Source: UBA7662 sp943369355 (GTDB lineage Bacteria > Bacteroidota > Bacteroidia > UBA7662). Taken from it: DNA of 64,000 bases. Made by a program: the position numbers and the translations under genes. The notes beneath the pieces are model-generated. The model did not search any database and had not been told where the DNA came from. It saw only the letters and a list, made by a program, of their open reading frames with translations. Positions within the stretch are counted from its first letter, which is position 1, and every line of letters starts with the position of its first letter. The stretch covers positions 186,001 through 250,000 of the forward strand of contig CALRMX020000001.1 of assembly GCA_943369355.1 (NCBI GenBank). Reading direction: 5' to 3'. Positions 26,836 to 37,364 of this stretch are shown piece after piece.

Positions 26836-28578
26836 ATGGCGCGAACTTCTCCTGTTTTATTGGCAGTAAATGAGCTCTCGGTTTCTTTTTACCGTGAACA
26901 CTCCTTTGTGCAAGTGACTCATGGGGTTAGTTTCGAACTCCGGAAGGGCGAACTTTTAGGAATAGTAGGCGAGTCGGGCTCTGGAAAGTCGGTTACTTCT
27001 TTGGCCATCATGGGACTTTTGCCAGAAAAGTTTTCGAAGATTAGTGCTGGAAGCGTACATTTTTATCAACATAACGAGCCTATAGCGCTTTTCGATAATC
27101 CAAAACTACATAGGTCGCTTTTGGGGAAAGAGATTGCCATGATCTTTCAAGAGCCCATGAGTTCCTTGAATCCCGTACATCGATGTGGTGATCAGGTTGC
27201 CGAAATGATTCGGTTACATGAGGACGTTCACGACGAGGGTGAAATTCGTAAGAGAGTGCTTGCCTTGTTCGAGGAAGTAAAGCTCCCGAGAGTAGAACAG
27301 TTGTATGATTCTTATCCTCATCAATTAAGTGGCGGACAACGTCAGCGAGTCATGATTGCCATGGCCATTAGCTGTAATCCAGCATTGCTAATCGCCGACG
27401 AACCAACTACAGCACTTGATGTTACTGTTCAGGCTTCAATCTTGCAGTTACTTCGCGAGCTTCAACAAACAAGATCGATGGGCGTGATACTCATTACGCA
27501 TGATCTTGGGGTGGTGGCCGAAGTCGCCGATCGTGTACTGGTAATGCAACACGGCAAAGTAGTTGAAGAAGGAAGCATCAAGGAGATTTTTCAACACCCG
27601 AAAGAAGCCTATACGCGAGGATTGTTAAGCTGTAAGCCAACTACGCACATACGGTATGCCGAATTGCTGACTGTGCGCGACTTTTTAGATGGAAAATTGG
27701 CTGTATCTCAAAAGGCAATCGATCCTATAGAAAGGGCGACACGGCTTAAAAAGTTATACGAACAGCCTCCTCTTTTTGAAGTACATCATTTGAATACCTG
27801 GTTTGTTAGAAAAGGCTGGTTTTGGCAGAAACCCACTGTTGTAAAGGCTGTTAATGATGTGAGCTTTTCGGTTTACCCGAAAGAAACCCTAGGATTAGTA
27901 GGGGAATCTGGTTCGGGAAAAAGTACAGTTGGGAGAAGCTTGATTCGACTTACAGAACCCACGTCTGGAGCAATTATCTATCGAGGGACAAACGTTCTTG
28001 AGCTGAAAGGTGATGCTTTGCGTGAATACCGACAAAAGGTTCAAATCATTTTTCAGGATCCGTATTCTTCACTTAATCCTCGTATGACCATTGGACAGGC
28101 TATAGCCGAGCCTATGGAGGTGTATGGGTTGGTGCAAGGAAGTAAAGCGCGCCAACAGAAAGTAGAGGAATTGCTTCAACAAGTGGGGTTAGGATCGGAA
28201 ATGGCTGCCCGATATCCGCACGAATTCAGCGGAGGACAGCGACAACGGGTGGTCATTGCCCGCTGCTTGGCGCTTCAACCCGAGTTTATCATTTGCGATG
28301 AAAGTGTTTCGGCACTCGATGTATCGGTACAGGCACAAGTGTTAAACTTATTGAAGTCGCTACAGCAAAACTATGGCTTAACCTACATCTTCATTTCGCA
28401 CGATTTGAGTGTGATAAAACACATGAGCGATCGCGTTTTAGTTTTACAGCACGGACAACAAATGGAGTTAGATGAAGCCGACAATTTGTTTAAAAACCCT
28501 CAGACAGCATATACTCGTCAGCTAATCGAAGCTTTGCCAGATAAACGATTTACAGATTTAGTATTAAATAAAAACTAA
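26836..28578 (+). CDS. Fused oligopeptide-type ABC transporter ATPase (DppD-DppF / GsiA-like)
   Basis: A 580-residue protein with two complete ABC ATPase domains. Domain 1: GESGSGKS, LSGGQRQRVMIAMA, LLIADEPTTALD. Domain 2 (from about 310): GESGSGKS, FSGGQRQRVVIARC, FIICDESVSALD. In the second Walker B region Ser replaces the usual Pro after the Glu; the catalytic Glu is kept. Such double ATPases energise dipeptide, oligopeptide or glutathione importers. No permease or binding-protein gene is in the window, so this subunit is an orphan here. It overlaps the RNase R gene by one base (TAATG). Confidence 0.92.
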   Translation: MARTSPVLLAVNELSVSFYREHSFVQVTHGVSFELRKGELLGIVGESGSGKSVTSLAIMGLLPEKFSKISAGSVHFYQHNEPIALFDNPKLHRSLLGKEIAMIFQEPMSSLNPVHRCGDQVAEMIRLHEDVHDEGEIRKRVLALFEEVKLPRVEQLYDSYPHQLSGGQRQRVMIAMAISCNPALLIADEPTTALDVTVQASILQLLRELQQTRSMGVILITHDLGVVAEVADRVLVMQHGKVVEEGSIKEIFQHPKEAYTRGLLSCKPTTHIRYAELLTVRDFLDGKLAVSQKAIDPIERATRLKKLYEQPPLFEVHHLNTWFVRKGWFWQKPTVVKAVNDVSFSVYPKETLGLVGESGSGKSTVGRSLIRLTEPTSGAIIYRGTNVLELKGDALREYRQKVQIIFQDPYSSLNPRMTIGQAIAEPMEVYGLVQGSKARQQKVEELLQQVGLGSEMAARYPHEFSGGQRQRVVIARCLALQPEFIICDESVSALDVSVQAQVLNLLKSLQQNYGLTYIFISHDLSVIKHMSDRVLVLQHGQQMELDEADNLFKNPQTAYTRQLIEALPDKRFTDLVLNKN

Positions 28579-30734
28579 TGCCGAAACGACAGAAGAACAC
28601 CAATTTAAAGCAGCATATCAACGCACTCAGCGATGATGTGCTCCGTTTATTCCGGCAACATAAATCTGCTAAATCATTGAATTATAGAGAAGTTGCTGCC
28701 AAGCTTAAATTGCGCGACGAATGGGACAGAGAGTTGGTAATTCAGGTGTTAGAAAAGCTAACTAGCCAAGAAATTCTCGAGCTCGAAAAACCCGGAAGCT
28801 ATCGCTTGCGTCAAGCAGAATCACTTCTTGAAGGACGCTTAGAAATGACACAGCGCGGATTCGGTTTTGTTGTGGTGGAAGGGCAAGAAAACGACATTTT
28901 CATACCGGAAAGCAAACTTTCGAATGCCTTACCCAGGGATAAAGTCAAAGTAAAAATCATCCCCAAGCGGGGCGGTCAGCAAGGCAAACGTGAAGGACAA
29001 ATCGTGGAAGTGGTAGAGCGCTACCGAACTCAATTTGTAGGAATTGTACACATTAATAAGACATTTGCCTTTTTAGTACCCGATAGCCGTGATATGAGTG
29101 TGGATTTATATATCCCACTTGATAAATTAAATGGAGCTAAGGATGGCCAAAAAGCCATTGCTAAATTGGTTGAGTGGACTGCTAAAATGGAAAATCCCTC
29201 GGCTGAAGTGGTAGAAGTGTTAGGTTCTCCTGGCGAACATGAAACGGAGATGATGTCGATTGTGGCTGAATTTGGGTTTCCATTACACTTTCCGCCCGAG
29301 GTAATTATCGAGGCAGAGTCGTTCAGTTTGGTTATTGATGCCGACGAAATCGCTCGCCGACGTGATTTCAGAAGTATTACAACGTTTACTATCGACCCGA
29401 TCGATGCCAAAGACTTTGATGATGCGTTATCAATCCGATATTTGGACGACGGCAAGGTTGAAATTGGTGTGCATATTGCCGATGTATCACATTATGTTCG
29501 TCAGGGTACTGCATTGGACCAAGAAGCTTACCGAAGAGCTACTTCTTTGTACCTGGTGGATCGAGTAGTGCCCATGTTGCCAGAAAATTTGAGTAATATG
29601 GTTTGCAGCCTTCGTCCCAATGAGGAAAAGCTCACGTTTTCGGCTGTTTTCGTGATGGATAGCGAAGCAAACATACTCGAAGAGTGGTTTGGTAGAACAG
29701 TGATTAACTCTGACCGCAGATTTGCTTACGAAGAAGTGCAAGAGATTCTGGATGCCGGTTCGGGTGATTTTTATGCTAATTTAAAGCTGCTGAACGATTT
29801 AGCTCATAAGTTACGGGCCGACCGTTTCAGAAAAGGAAGTATACGTTTCGAATCGGAGGAGCTGAAGTTTAAGCTCGACGAAAATGGCAAGCCGTTGTCG
29901 GTATTCGTGAAAGAACGGAAAGAAGCACATATGCTCATCGAAGACTTCATGCTTTTAGCCAATAGGCGAGTAGCTGCGTTTATCTCGGGCATGCGTCAAG
30001 GTGCACTTCGCAATAACTTCGTGTATCGGGTACACGATGCACCTGATTTGGAACGACTGAAACGTTTAGCTGGCTTTGTCGAACGATTTGGTTATGAGAT
30101 TAATACCAGAAGTAGAAGGGAAATTAGCGATTCTTTGAACAGATTGGTTGAAGAACTTGAAGGCAAAGAAGAAGCCGACATCATAGAATCGATGGCCATA
30201 CGAACCATGGCCAAAGCTGTTTATACAACGCAAAACATCGGGCATTATGGCCTTGCTTTCACGCATTATACCCATTTTACTTCACCCATACGCCGTTACC
30301 CCGATGTAATGGTTCATCGCTTACTTGATTTGTACCAACAGGAGAACAGCACAGCTCAAGATCAGGGCAAGTTGGAGAAAGATTGTTTACACAGCAGTGA
30401 ACGTGAGCGTGCTGCAGTTCAGGCCGAACGTGCCTCAACAAAGTACAAACAGATTGAAATGCTCCAGGATAAGGAGGGTGAAGTTTTTGAGGCAATCGTT
30501 GCAGAAATCAAGGATTTTGGCTTTTACGTAATGATCGATTACAACCATTGCGATGGCCTAGTTCGTTTTAACACCATGCACGACGATAAGTACTATTTCG
30601 ACGAAGATGAATATGCCGTTCGGGCGAATAGAAGCGGCAAAAAATTTACGCTTGGCGATAAGGTACAAGTAAAACTGATAAAAGCCGATTTGCGTTTACG
30701 ACAGGTAGATTTTAGTTACGTAGTAGAAAGATAA
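28578..30734 (+). CDS. rnr: Ribonuclease R
   Basis: A 718-residue RNase II-family exoribonuclease. Order: winged-helix-like N-terminus, cold-shock domain (RGFGFVVVEGQENDIFIPE), the RNB catalytic domain with the metal-binding DPIDAKDFDDALSI, and an S1 domain at the C-terminus (FEAIVAEIKDFGFYVMI). It degrades structured RNA 3' to 5'. Length is normal. It is coupled to the upstream ABC gene and separated by only 2 nt from the prenyl synthase gene. Confidence 0.95.
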   Translation: MPKRQKNTNLKQHINALSDDVLRLFRQHKSAKSLNYREVAAKLKLRDEWDRELVIQVLEKLTSQEILELEKPGSYRLRQAESLLEGRLEMTQRGFGFVVVEGQENDIFIPESKLSNALPRDKVKVKIIPKRGGQQGKREGQIVEVVERYRTQFVGIVHINKTFAFLVPDSRDMSVDLYIPLDKLNGAKDGQKAIAKLVEWTAKMENPSAEVVEVLGSPGEHETEMMSIVAEFGFPLHFPPEVIIEAESFSLVIDADEIARRRDFRSITTFTIDPIDAKDFDDALSIRYLDDGKVEIGVHIADVSHYVRQGTALDQEAYRRATSLYLVDRVVPMLPENLSNMVCSLRPNEEKLTFSAVFVMDSEANILEEWFGRTVINSDRRFAYEEVQEILDAGSGDFYANLKLLNDLAHKLRADRFRKGSIRFESEELKFKLDENGKPLSVFVKERKEAHMLIEDFMLLANRRVAAFISGMRQGALRNNFVYRVHDAPDLERLKRLAGFVERFGYEINTRSRREISDSLNRLVEELEGKEEADIIESMAIRTMAKAVYTTQNIGHYGLAFTHYTHFTSPIRRYPDVMVHRLLDLYQQENSTAQDQGKLEKDCLHSSERERAAVQAERASTKYKQIEMLQDKEGEVFEAIVAEIKDFGFYVMIDYNHCDGLVRFNTMHDDKYYFDEDEYAVRANRSGKKFTLGDKVQVKLIKADLRLRQVDFSYVVER

Positions 30735-30736
30735 AA

Positions 30737-31720
30737 GTGAATACAATCAACGAAAGGGTAGCTGCCCACCAAAAGCAAATTGAAAAGGTCATTCAAAGCT
30801 TGGCTTTGCCCGGTCAACCCTCACGACTCTATGAGCCCATCCGGTATTTTATGTCACTGGGTGGAAAGCGTATGCGCCCTGTGATGTGTATGCTGGCTTA
30901 CGAAATGTATCGCGATGATGTAGAACTAGCCTTACCTGCTGCATTAGCCCTAGAATTATTCCACAACTTCACCCTTTTACATGACGATATCATGGATTTG
31001 GCCCCTGTGCGTAGAGGCCAAGCCACTGTGCATATAAAATGGAATAACGATGTAGCCATTTTAAGTGGCGATGCTTTGTACGTATTGGCCTATCAGCAGC
31101 TTCAAGCCGTGAAGCCCGAAGTTTTACCTCAAGTGATGCGTGTATTCAACCGTGTAGCCTTGGAGGTGTGTGAAGGGCAGCAATACGACATGGATTTTCA
31201 GTTGCGTGATACGGTTAGTTTAGAAGAATACCTGCATATGATTCGTTTGAAAACGTCCGTGTTGTTGGGCGGCAGTTTAGAGATAGGCGTGTTGTTGGCT
31301 GGTGGTTCAGCACGTGAAGCCCATTTGGCCTACACCTTTGGCGAAAAGGTTGGATTGGCTTTTCAAATTCACGATGATTTATTGGATGCTTATGGTAATC
31401 CTGAAAGTTTTGGTAAAAAGCCGGGCGGCGATATACTCGTAAATAAACACACCTTTTTACGCATGGCAGCCGAAGCATTGGCGACAGGCCACCAAGCCAA
31501 TGCTTTGAAGCAGGCGTATGCTTTATCAGAAGAAGATGGCAAGGTAGAAGCGGTAAAATCAGTTTTCGATAGCCTTGGGGTACCGCAGAAGGCAGAATTA
31601 AAAAAACAGGAACTTTTAGAAGTGGCATTTGATGCTTTGAATCAAATGTCAGAAGCGAAGCAGTCGATTAGAGAAGAGCTGAAAGCGCTAGCATTTTATC
31701 TGATTGAGCGAGAAGCATAA
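30737..31720 (+). CDS. Polyprenyl (geranyl/farnesyl-type) diphosphate synthase
   Basis: A 327-residue trans-prenyltransferase. Both aspartate-rich motifs are visible: LLHDDIMDLAPVRRG (first, DDxxD) and FQIHDDLLDAYG (second). It condenses isopentenyl diphosphate with allylic diphosphates for isoprenoid chains; chain length cannot be set from these motifs. Start is GTG, 2 nt after the RNase R stop. A strong terminator follows. Confidence 0.92.
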   Translation: MNTINERVAAHQKQIEKVIQSLALPGQPSRLYEPIRYFMSLGGKRMRPVMCMLAYEMYRDDVELALPAALALELFHNFTLLHDDIMDLAPVRRGQATVHIKWNNDVAILSGDALYVLAYQQLQAVKPEVLPQVMRVFNRVALEVCEGQQYDMDFQLRDTVSLEEYLHMIRLKTSVLLGGSLEIGVLLAGGSAREAHLAYTFGEKVGLAFQIHDDLLDAYGNPESFGKKPGGDILVNKHTFLRMAAEALATGHQANALKQAYALSEEDGKVEAVKSVFDSLGVPQKAELKKQELLEVAFDALNQMSEAKQSIREELKALAFYLIEREA

Positions 31721-31722
31721 AT

Positions 31723-31753
31723 AAAGAAGCCCCGATTTTCGGGGCTTCTTTTT
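31723..31753. terminator. Bidirectional terminator between the prenyl synthase and the tiny PLDGG protein
   Basis: A perfect 13-bp stem (AAAGAAGCCCCGA with TCGGGGCTTCTTT) and a 3-nt loop, with T-rich tracts on both strands. It ends the plus-strand ABC-rnr-prenyl synthase unit and the minus-strand 31758-37364 unit, which converge on it. Confidence 0.9.
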
Positions 31754-31757
31754 GAGC

Positions 31758-31952
31758 TTAATTCTTTCTTTTCTGATAGGCTTTTAGTGCAGCACTTCCT
31801 CCACAAAGTGCCCCTGCTACCAGTAGCATTGAAATTCCCCCATCGAGGGGTACAGCTTCGGGTTGGGGTGGAGGTGGGGGTTGCGAAAAGGCAACTTGCG
31901 TGATGAGAACGAAGCCAAATACTAGGAGTATATATGCGATTTGTTTTTTCAT
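31758..31952 (-). CDS. Tiny secreted/anchored protein with PLDGG sorting-like tail (copy 1)
   Basis: A 64-residue protein: signal peptide (residues 1-23), a proline run, the motif PEAVPLDGG, a hydrophobic helix (SMLLVAGALCGGSAAL) and a basic end KAYQKRKN. The motif-helix-basic tail order is that of C-terminal protein-sorting signals (LPXTG, PEP-CTERM and similar); I recall Bacteroidota proteins of this type being described as PID-CTERM, but cannot check. There is almost no mature domain besides the tail. It lies 12 nt downstream of the 1799-residue secreted protein, in the same direction, and shares the PEAVPLDGG motif exactly with the protein at 37844. Confidence 0.75.
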   Translation of the reverse strand: MKKQIAYILLVFGFVLITQVAFSQPPPPPQPEAVPLDGGISMLLVAGALCGGSAALKAYQKRKN

Positions 31953-31964
31953 GATTGTTAAGGT

Positions 31965-34900
31965 TTAGAAGCCCAAGACTAATTTTTTATTCAATGTGCG
32001 CTTCGTTGTTTGTAGACGAGCGATGTATGCGCCACCAGCAACTGGAAGTTTAATTTCGCTGACATCACTTCCTTTATCCACTTTTATTTGGTACACTACC
32101 TTTCCACTAATATCCATAATGTCTACTTGCGTAAGCACTTCTTCTTTATGTAAACCAGAAATGAAGATAGAAGAATTATGACTATACACCTTAATGTTGT
32201 CTTTGGTTACATCATCTATTGAAGTGGCTAATGGACTAAGGTGTAAGATAAACCTAGCCGCAGGGTTGGTAGTGCTGTGACTAAATACATATGCGGATGC
32301 ACGTAAATCATGGCGACGGCGATTAGTCAAATCTTCCAGAACCACACTGCACGATTGATTTAAAGATTCATTTGCAAAGCTAATCGAGTAGTTGCCGTTT
32401 TGATTTACTTCAAAACCTACTGGAATGCTCACGGGTGCCGTGAGTTCTCCGAAAGAATTAATAGAAAGCTTGTCGTTTCCGCTCGAATAGCTGTAAAGAT
32501 TAGGAGCAGTAGGATCGAAGCTCATCAGTTTGAAGGCATCAAAACTACTTTCAAATTGCAACTGATTACCAGGTCGGCTAACGAAGGTTGCTTCATCGGT
32601 TCTATTGCTTCCTTCTTCAATAGCTCTCAATCTAAATATTTGCGTGCTTGATTGTGTTCTCAGCTGCGTTCCATTGAAATTCATATTTCTGGAGGTAGCA
32701 GCAAAAGTTAAAACCGGCGAAGCTGCATTGGCCTTGACAAGGAAAGCCTGCATTGGCGGGATGTAATTGGTTAAGGCTCCACCTGGATTTGAAACACCAC
32801 TTACAAAAGAAGCATAAGACCCAGAGCCACTGTTTGCTGTAGCGTCCCATACGTAATAAGCGTTATCTAAATTGGTACGTGTATTCGTTGTAGTGTCCCA
32901 AGTCAAACTCGTTCCGAAAGGGTTACCAACTAAGGTCCATCCAAAGTTGTTGGTGGCATCACCATCCGAAAGACCGCTAACAGTAACATTCGAAGTGTTT
33001 AGACTACTACCAGTAATGTTGAAGGTGTGCGATTGGCTATTATTATTCACACCGCTATTTCCAAGGAATACGGCAAAACCACGTCCTGCGGTAACAGTGC
33101 TACTAACAGAACCTCCTTGTGCCTCCCAGGCATTCGGATTGGCCGTATTCAGGCGTATGATGTTTCCGTTCGTTACACTTGCGGTAGGTCCGAAGGAAGT
33201 GAATACAGCATTCACAGGTGAACTAAGGAATCTCCATCCGCTAGTACTACCAGAGACTGTTCGCTCGAAGGTGATTACCCCACCAGTAACTGAACCAGCA
33301 GTCATTAGTTGACCATAAGATGAAGATGAGGATGATTTAATCACCAATGCACCATTATTGGTAACGCCCCCAGAGGTAACCGTAATAGCTCTTCCTGCTG
33401 GTATGGTCATGGTAACACCGCTACTGACTGTTATTGCCGAACTAACGGTAAGGTTTGTATTAAACGTAACTCCATTTGGGTTGTTCACCGTAAACCCAGT
33501 GGTATTGGCGGTAGGTGAAGAGGTGGCATTACGAAATGTTCCAGACCCTGAAATAGTTTGTGCGCCAAAAACTGCTAGCGTGGTATCATCTGTCGGTCTG
33601 CCAAAACTAACAGTGCTTGTAGCAATTGTCAAGGTGCCATTGTTAACTACATTTCCTCCCATGGTATTATCTCCAGTGGCAGCAGTAATCCAGCGAAATT
33701 CACTGTTGGCATTGATTGTTAAAGTGCCATAAATGTATGTGCCGTTGGCTGTACTAGTGGTATTTCGAGCAAATCGACCTGTAGCATTTCCCGAGTTTAC
33801 CGTTACGTTATTGAGTCGAACACGACCTGAGCTAGGCCAACAATCTAACACAAAGCCCGTAGCGGATTCACCTGTTGTAGTGCTGGTACCATCGCCAATC
33901 ACAACCGTATGCGTGCCCGAGAACCAACTGGGTGTCCCCGTATTTTTTCCTAAATTCATCGCAAAAGTGGTATTTGAAGTATTTATTGGAGGATCTACGA
34001 TTGTGATTGTGCCGGCTGTACAATTTAGTGTAGGTGCAGGAGAAGCATCGCTAGTCAAAAACAAGTGAGTACCACTCGTCACAGAGTTGCCTACTACATT
34101 ATCTGCATTACCATCAATCCTTAAATCACCACCGCTTTGAGTAAATGTAGCACCCGAAGTTATCGACACGTTGCCATTAACAGTAAGTGTACCCGAAGTA
34201 ATTGCAAGGGTACCGTTTACGGTTAAGCGTCGATTGCCTCCTCCTGTTGGGCCAAGATCGATTGAACCACCACCTACGTTTACGGTTCCACCAGAATTAA
34301 TAGTTAAACCGGTTGTGCTGATTCCACCTAGGGTTAACGTATTGGCATTTGCGTTCAAGGTGCCGTTTACAGTTAGCGTTAATGCTTGATAAGGGGTTGT
34401 TGCGCCCGCTACGGTAACAGTAACTCCACTATTGATTATGGCCAGATCACTGCTGCCGGGAGGAGTTCCAACATCCCAAGTGCCGTTATCGCCCCAGTTG
34501 CCATTGGTGGTCGCAGTAAATACTCCGCCTAGATTCGCAGAGGTCGAGCCCATGTAAAAGGTCGATGCTAAATCGGTTAACGAAATGGCTGTGCGGTTCG
34601 CAACCGGAGCAAGTGAGGTACCAGTACCATTCGAAGAAGTCCCTACGGCATCTGTTGCACGGATTAATCTCAAGTCAGCGATTGTAGAGGGTGCTACTGC
34701 ATTATCTCCGCGTATAGCCAAACTTATCGTTCCGGTTGCTGCAATGCCATCTCCAGTTGCGATTGCCCAATTGGTGTTACTTCTGCGGTCAACGCTAATA
34801 GCGCCATCTGTAAACCCTGTAATGCTTGTAGTTCCAACGCTATTGTTGTGCGTTATGCTAATGGTTCCCCCAGTCGACAATGCAGTAGAAGCGCTAAAGA

Positions 34901-37364
34901 ACACCTGAACTTGTCGGTTATTGCCTGAGTGGCCAATCGGATAATAACCGATAGATGTGCTAGCTGTAGTTGGAAGGCCCGTGGTAGGATACCAGCGTGT
35001 AAAAGTTCCACCTTGAATCAATCCGGACGTATACGACATTGTGCCAGCAGCTGCTGCACTTGTGCCTAACGTTAATGTATTTCCGCCTAAGTTAATATTG
35101 CCAGAGGTCATAGTTAAGGTGGTTACAGTCCTGCTGAATGAAAGACTCACCCCATTGGCATTATTGATAGTTAAATTACTCGGCCCACTTGATGCGGGGA
35201 ATATGGCTGCGGTAGCCGTTAAAGCTGCCATACCGCTTGTTGCATTTCCATATTGTAAGGTTGTGGGTGCGGTGCCGTATGCCAGGGTACCGCCATTAAT
35301 CGGTGTGGCAGCAACTGTGTTGATGATCAATGAGCCATTCGTTGGAACGGTCAAAGTACCGGTTAAGTTTATGCCTTGAACGTCAGAAACGATGTAACGA
35401 AAGGTATTGCTAATCGTGCCTAAAGTCACATTTTGAGATGTCCCTAAAGTATCGGCGAATTCTATAATTCCAACTGCGCTTCCTGATTCTGTAATTGTTC
35501 CGCCCGACTGGTTGAATGTGCCGAATACGCGCATGGTCAAGTTTGAAGAACCACTAGTGAAATCGAGCGTTCCTCCAGTCATCGTAAAGTTATTCACGTT
35601 TAGGGTAGTGGTAGAACTGGCTGTTAGTCGTAAACTACCTGTATTTGTAGAAGCCATAGTGAATGTACCCAATACATTCACGAATGATCCTGAAAGATTC
35701 AAATTGCCTGTTTGCCCTGTGCAATTCCAAGTTACGTTGCCAAAAGTTTGCCCTATACCACTTGGTGCAGATGTGTTCGAGGTGTAGCTTGCAAACGAAA
35801 CCGTACTATTCGCATTCCAAGTAGCTGTTGGAACTGTGCCCGAAGCCGTTGTGAAATTGTGATTATATACACTTCCACTATTGAATAAGAGTGAAGCAGA
35901 AGAGCCACTTATGGTATTCGCATTATTGACCGTTCCGGTTACCGTGGTAATTACATTCGAGCTAGAGCTTGTTGTATAGGTGTTCGAGGCATTAACGGTG
36001 AGCGTACCTGCAATAGTTGCTGTATTTCCAGCACTAGTGGCATGTGTAAGTGTAAAGGTACTTGTTGAGCCCAATATCAATGTAGAGCCAGCAGGTACAT
36101 CTAAATCGGTTCCGGTTGATCCGCCAATCGTTAATGTGGCGGTAGCGGCACTTTGTAAGGTCACCGAAGTATTGTTACTTAAAATTAACCTGCCAATGGT
36201 CTGCGTAGTTACTCCAGTGACGGTGGTAGTTGCTCCATTGCTAAATTCTAAAATGTCGCTAGGATCAGTGGTTGTTCTATTAGGAGTCCAGTTGGTGGCG
36301 GTTGCATAGTCGGCAGAGCCAGTTTGATTCCATACGTAGGTAGTGATTGCACTGGTCGTTTGGGTTCCTGTAAGTGCGGTGCTCAATCTGCCTTCATTGA
36401 TTGCGCGTACTCTGATGGTGTAATTGGTGCTGGGAACTAAGCCAGTTAGCGCTAAACTGGTTGCATTTGCAGCGGTAGTGCTTACGGTAGTGAAGTTTGT
36501 ACCGTCAGTAGAACGTTCAACTAAAAAGCCTGTCTCATTACTTGAATTATCGGTCCAGTTCACGGTCATACCAGATGCTGCTATACTGGTAAATGAAATA
36601 CCGGAAGGAGCAACCGGAGCCGAAATGGGTGTAATTGTAAACACCGTTCTGGAGCCGTCTGCCGAAGAATTTAAGCCTGTAACGGCCGCATTGTTTGTTA
36701 ACGAGTTTGAAACAGCAGTACCAGTATTTGATTCTGCAGGTCCGGTGAGGTTTATGTACTTCGAATTGGTAGTGCTGCCAGACCCGTTCGACATAAAAAT
36801 TGTTCTAGATTCAGATGTGCCATTATTAAATACAGTGCCATATCGGTATTCAATTGCACCATTGCTTTCGTTTAATACTAGTTGTACCAAACTGCCCGTA
36901 GCAGGAGTGCTACTGAAGGGAATACGCAGGTCATTCCATTCTACAGTAAAAGTTCTATTAGGTTCGCTACCACTCAATACGAAATGAACCTTTCCAGTTG
37001 CCTGAATGGCATTATCACCCCCCATAGGCGCTAACAACGCATTACCGGATGATGGAGTAGAATTGGTACCAGCAATAGCGCTACCTCCAAACCGGAATTG
37101 ACCATTAGAGTTTACACTGAACTGGGTATACAATGTGCCCATGTAAACGAAAGAAAAGCCACCCGGAAAACTAGTGACCGAGGATGCAACATCATCCCGA
37201 TAGGTTCCGGTGGCCAATAAATCGGTACTACCCGTCATGCTCATGAGTGAGCCTGTGGTAGAGAAGGTCGTTGAGTAGTTCGCCACTGTTTGCGCGTGAA
37301 CTACATTCATAACTAAGGAGGCAGCAACTACCACCATAGCCGAAATACGTGCTAATCTCTTCAT
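31965..37364 (-). CDS. Very large T9SS-secreted Ser/Thr-rich surface protein
   Basis: A 1799-residue protein with a signal peptide (about 1-25). After it come a beta module of about 220 residues (FVYMGTLYTQFSVNSNGQFR), one fibronectin type III domain (about 252-338, MTVNWTDNSSNETGFLVE), a long stretch rich in Thr, Ser, Asn and Gly with repeating short strands such as LTVNGTLN, suggestive of a beta-helix, then a C-terminal module (FGWTLVGNPF) and a type A T9SS sorting domain ending GGAYIARLQTTKRTLNKKL. It is probably exported by Sec, moved across the outer membrane by T9SS and attached to the surface. The C-terminal ~400 residues are related to those of the 1159-residue protein at 38055. Confidence 0.82.
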   Translation of the reverse strand: MKRLARISAMVVVAASLVMNVVHAQTVANYSTTFSTTGSLMSMTGSTDLLATGTYRDDVASSVTSFPGGFSFVYMGTLYTQFSVNSNGQFRFGGSAIAGTNSTPSSGNALLAPMGGDNAIQATGKVHFVLSGSEPNRTFTVEWNDLRIPFSSTPATGSLVQLVLNESNGAIEYRYGTVFNNGTSESRTIFMSNGSGSTTNSKYINLTGPAESNTGTAVSNSLTNNAAVTGLNSSADGSRTVFTITPISAPVAPSGISFTSIAASGMTVNWTDNSSNETGFLVERSTDGTNFTTVSTTAANATSLALTGLVPSTNYTIRVRAINEGRLSTALTGTQTTSAITTYVWNQTGSADYATATNWTPNRTTTDPSDILEFSNGATTTVTGVTTQTIGRLILSNNTSVTLQSAATATLTIGGSTGTDLDVPAGSTLILGSTSTFTLTHATSAGNTATIAGTLTVNASNTYTTSSSSNVITTVTGTVNNANTISGSSASLLFNSGSVYNHNFTTASGTVPTATWNANSTVSFASYTSNTSAPSGIGQTFGNVTWNCTGQTGNLNLSGSFVNVLGTFTMASTNTGSLRLTASSTTTLNVNNFTMTGGTLDFTSGSSNLTMRVFGTFNQSGGTITESGSAVGIIEFADTLGTSQNVTLGTISNTFRYIVSDVQGINLTGTLTVPTNGSLIINTVAATPINGGTLAYGTAPTTLQYGNATSGMAALTATAAIFPASSGPSNLTINNANGVSLSFSRTVTTLTMTSGNINLGGNTLTLGTSAAAAGTMSYTSGLIQGGTFTRWYPTTGLPTTASTSIGYYPIGHSGNNRQVQVFFSASTALSTGGTISITHNNSVGTTSITGFTDGAISVDRRSNTNWAIATGDGIAATGTISLAIRGDNAVAPSTIADLRLIRATDAVGTSSNGTGTSLAPVANRTAISLTDLASTFYMGSTSANLGGVFTATTNGNWGDNGTWDVGTPPGSSDLAIINSGVTVTVAGATTPYQALTLTVNGTLNANANTLTLGGISTTGLTINSGGTVNVGGGSIDLGPTGGGNRRLTVNGTLAITSGTLTVNGNVSITSGATFTQSGGDLRIDGNADNVVGNSVTSGTHLFLTSDASPAPTLNCTAGTITIVDPPINTSNTTFAMNLGKNTGTPSWFSGTHTVVIGDGTSTTTGESATGFVLDCWPSSGRVRLNNVTVNSGNATGRFARNTTSTANGTYIYGTLTINANSEFRWITAATGDNTMGGNVVNNGTLTIATSTVSFGRPTDDTTLAVFGAQTISGSGTFRNATSSPTANTTGFTVNNPNGVTFNTNLTVSSAITVSSGVTMTIPAGRAITVTSGGVTNNGALVIKSSSSSSYGQLMTAGSVTGGVITFERTVSGSTSGWRFLSSPVNAVFTSFGPTASVTNGNIIRLNTANPNAWEAQGGSVSSTVTAGRGFAVFLGNSGVNNNSQSHTFNITGSSLNTSNVTVSGLSDGDATNNFGWTLVGNPFGTSLTWDTTTNTRTNLDNAYYVWDATANSGSGSYASFVSGVSNPGGALTNYIPPMQAFLVKANAASPVLTFAATSRNMNFNGTQLRTQSSTQIFRLRAIEEGSNRTDEATFVSRPGNQLQFESSFDAFKLMSFDPTAPNLYSYSSGNDKLSINSFGELTAPVSIPVGFEVNQNGNYSISFANESLNQSCSVVLEDLTNRRRHDLRASAYVFSHSTTNPAARFILHLSPLATSIDDVTKDNIKVYSHNSSIFISGLHKEEVLTQVDIMDISGKVVYQIKVDKGSDVSEIKLPVAGGAYIARLQTTKRTLNKKLVLGF

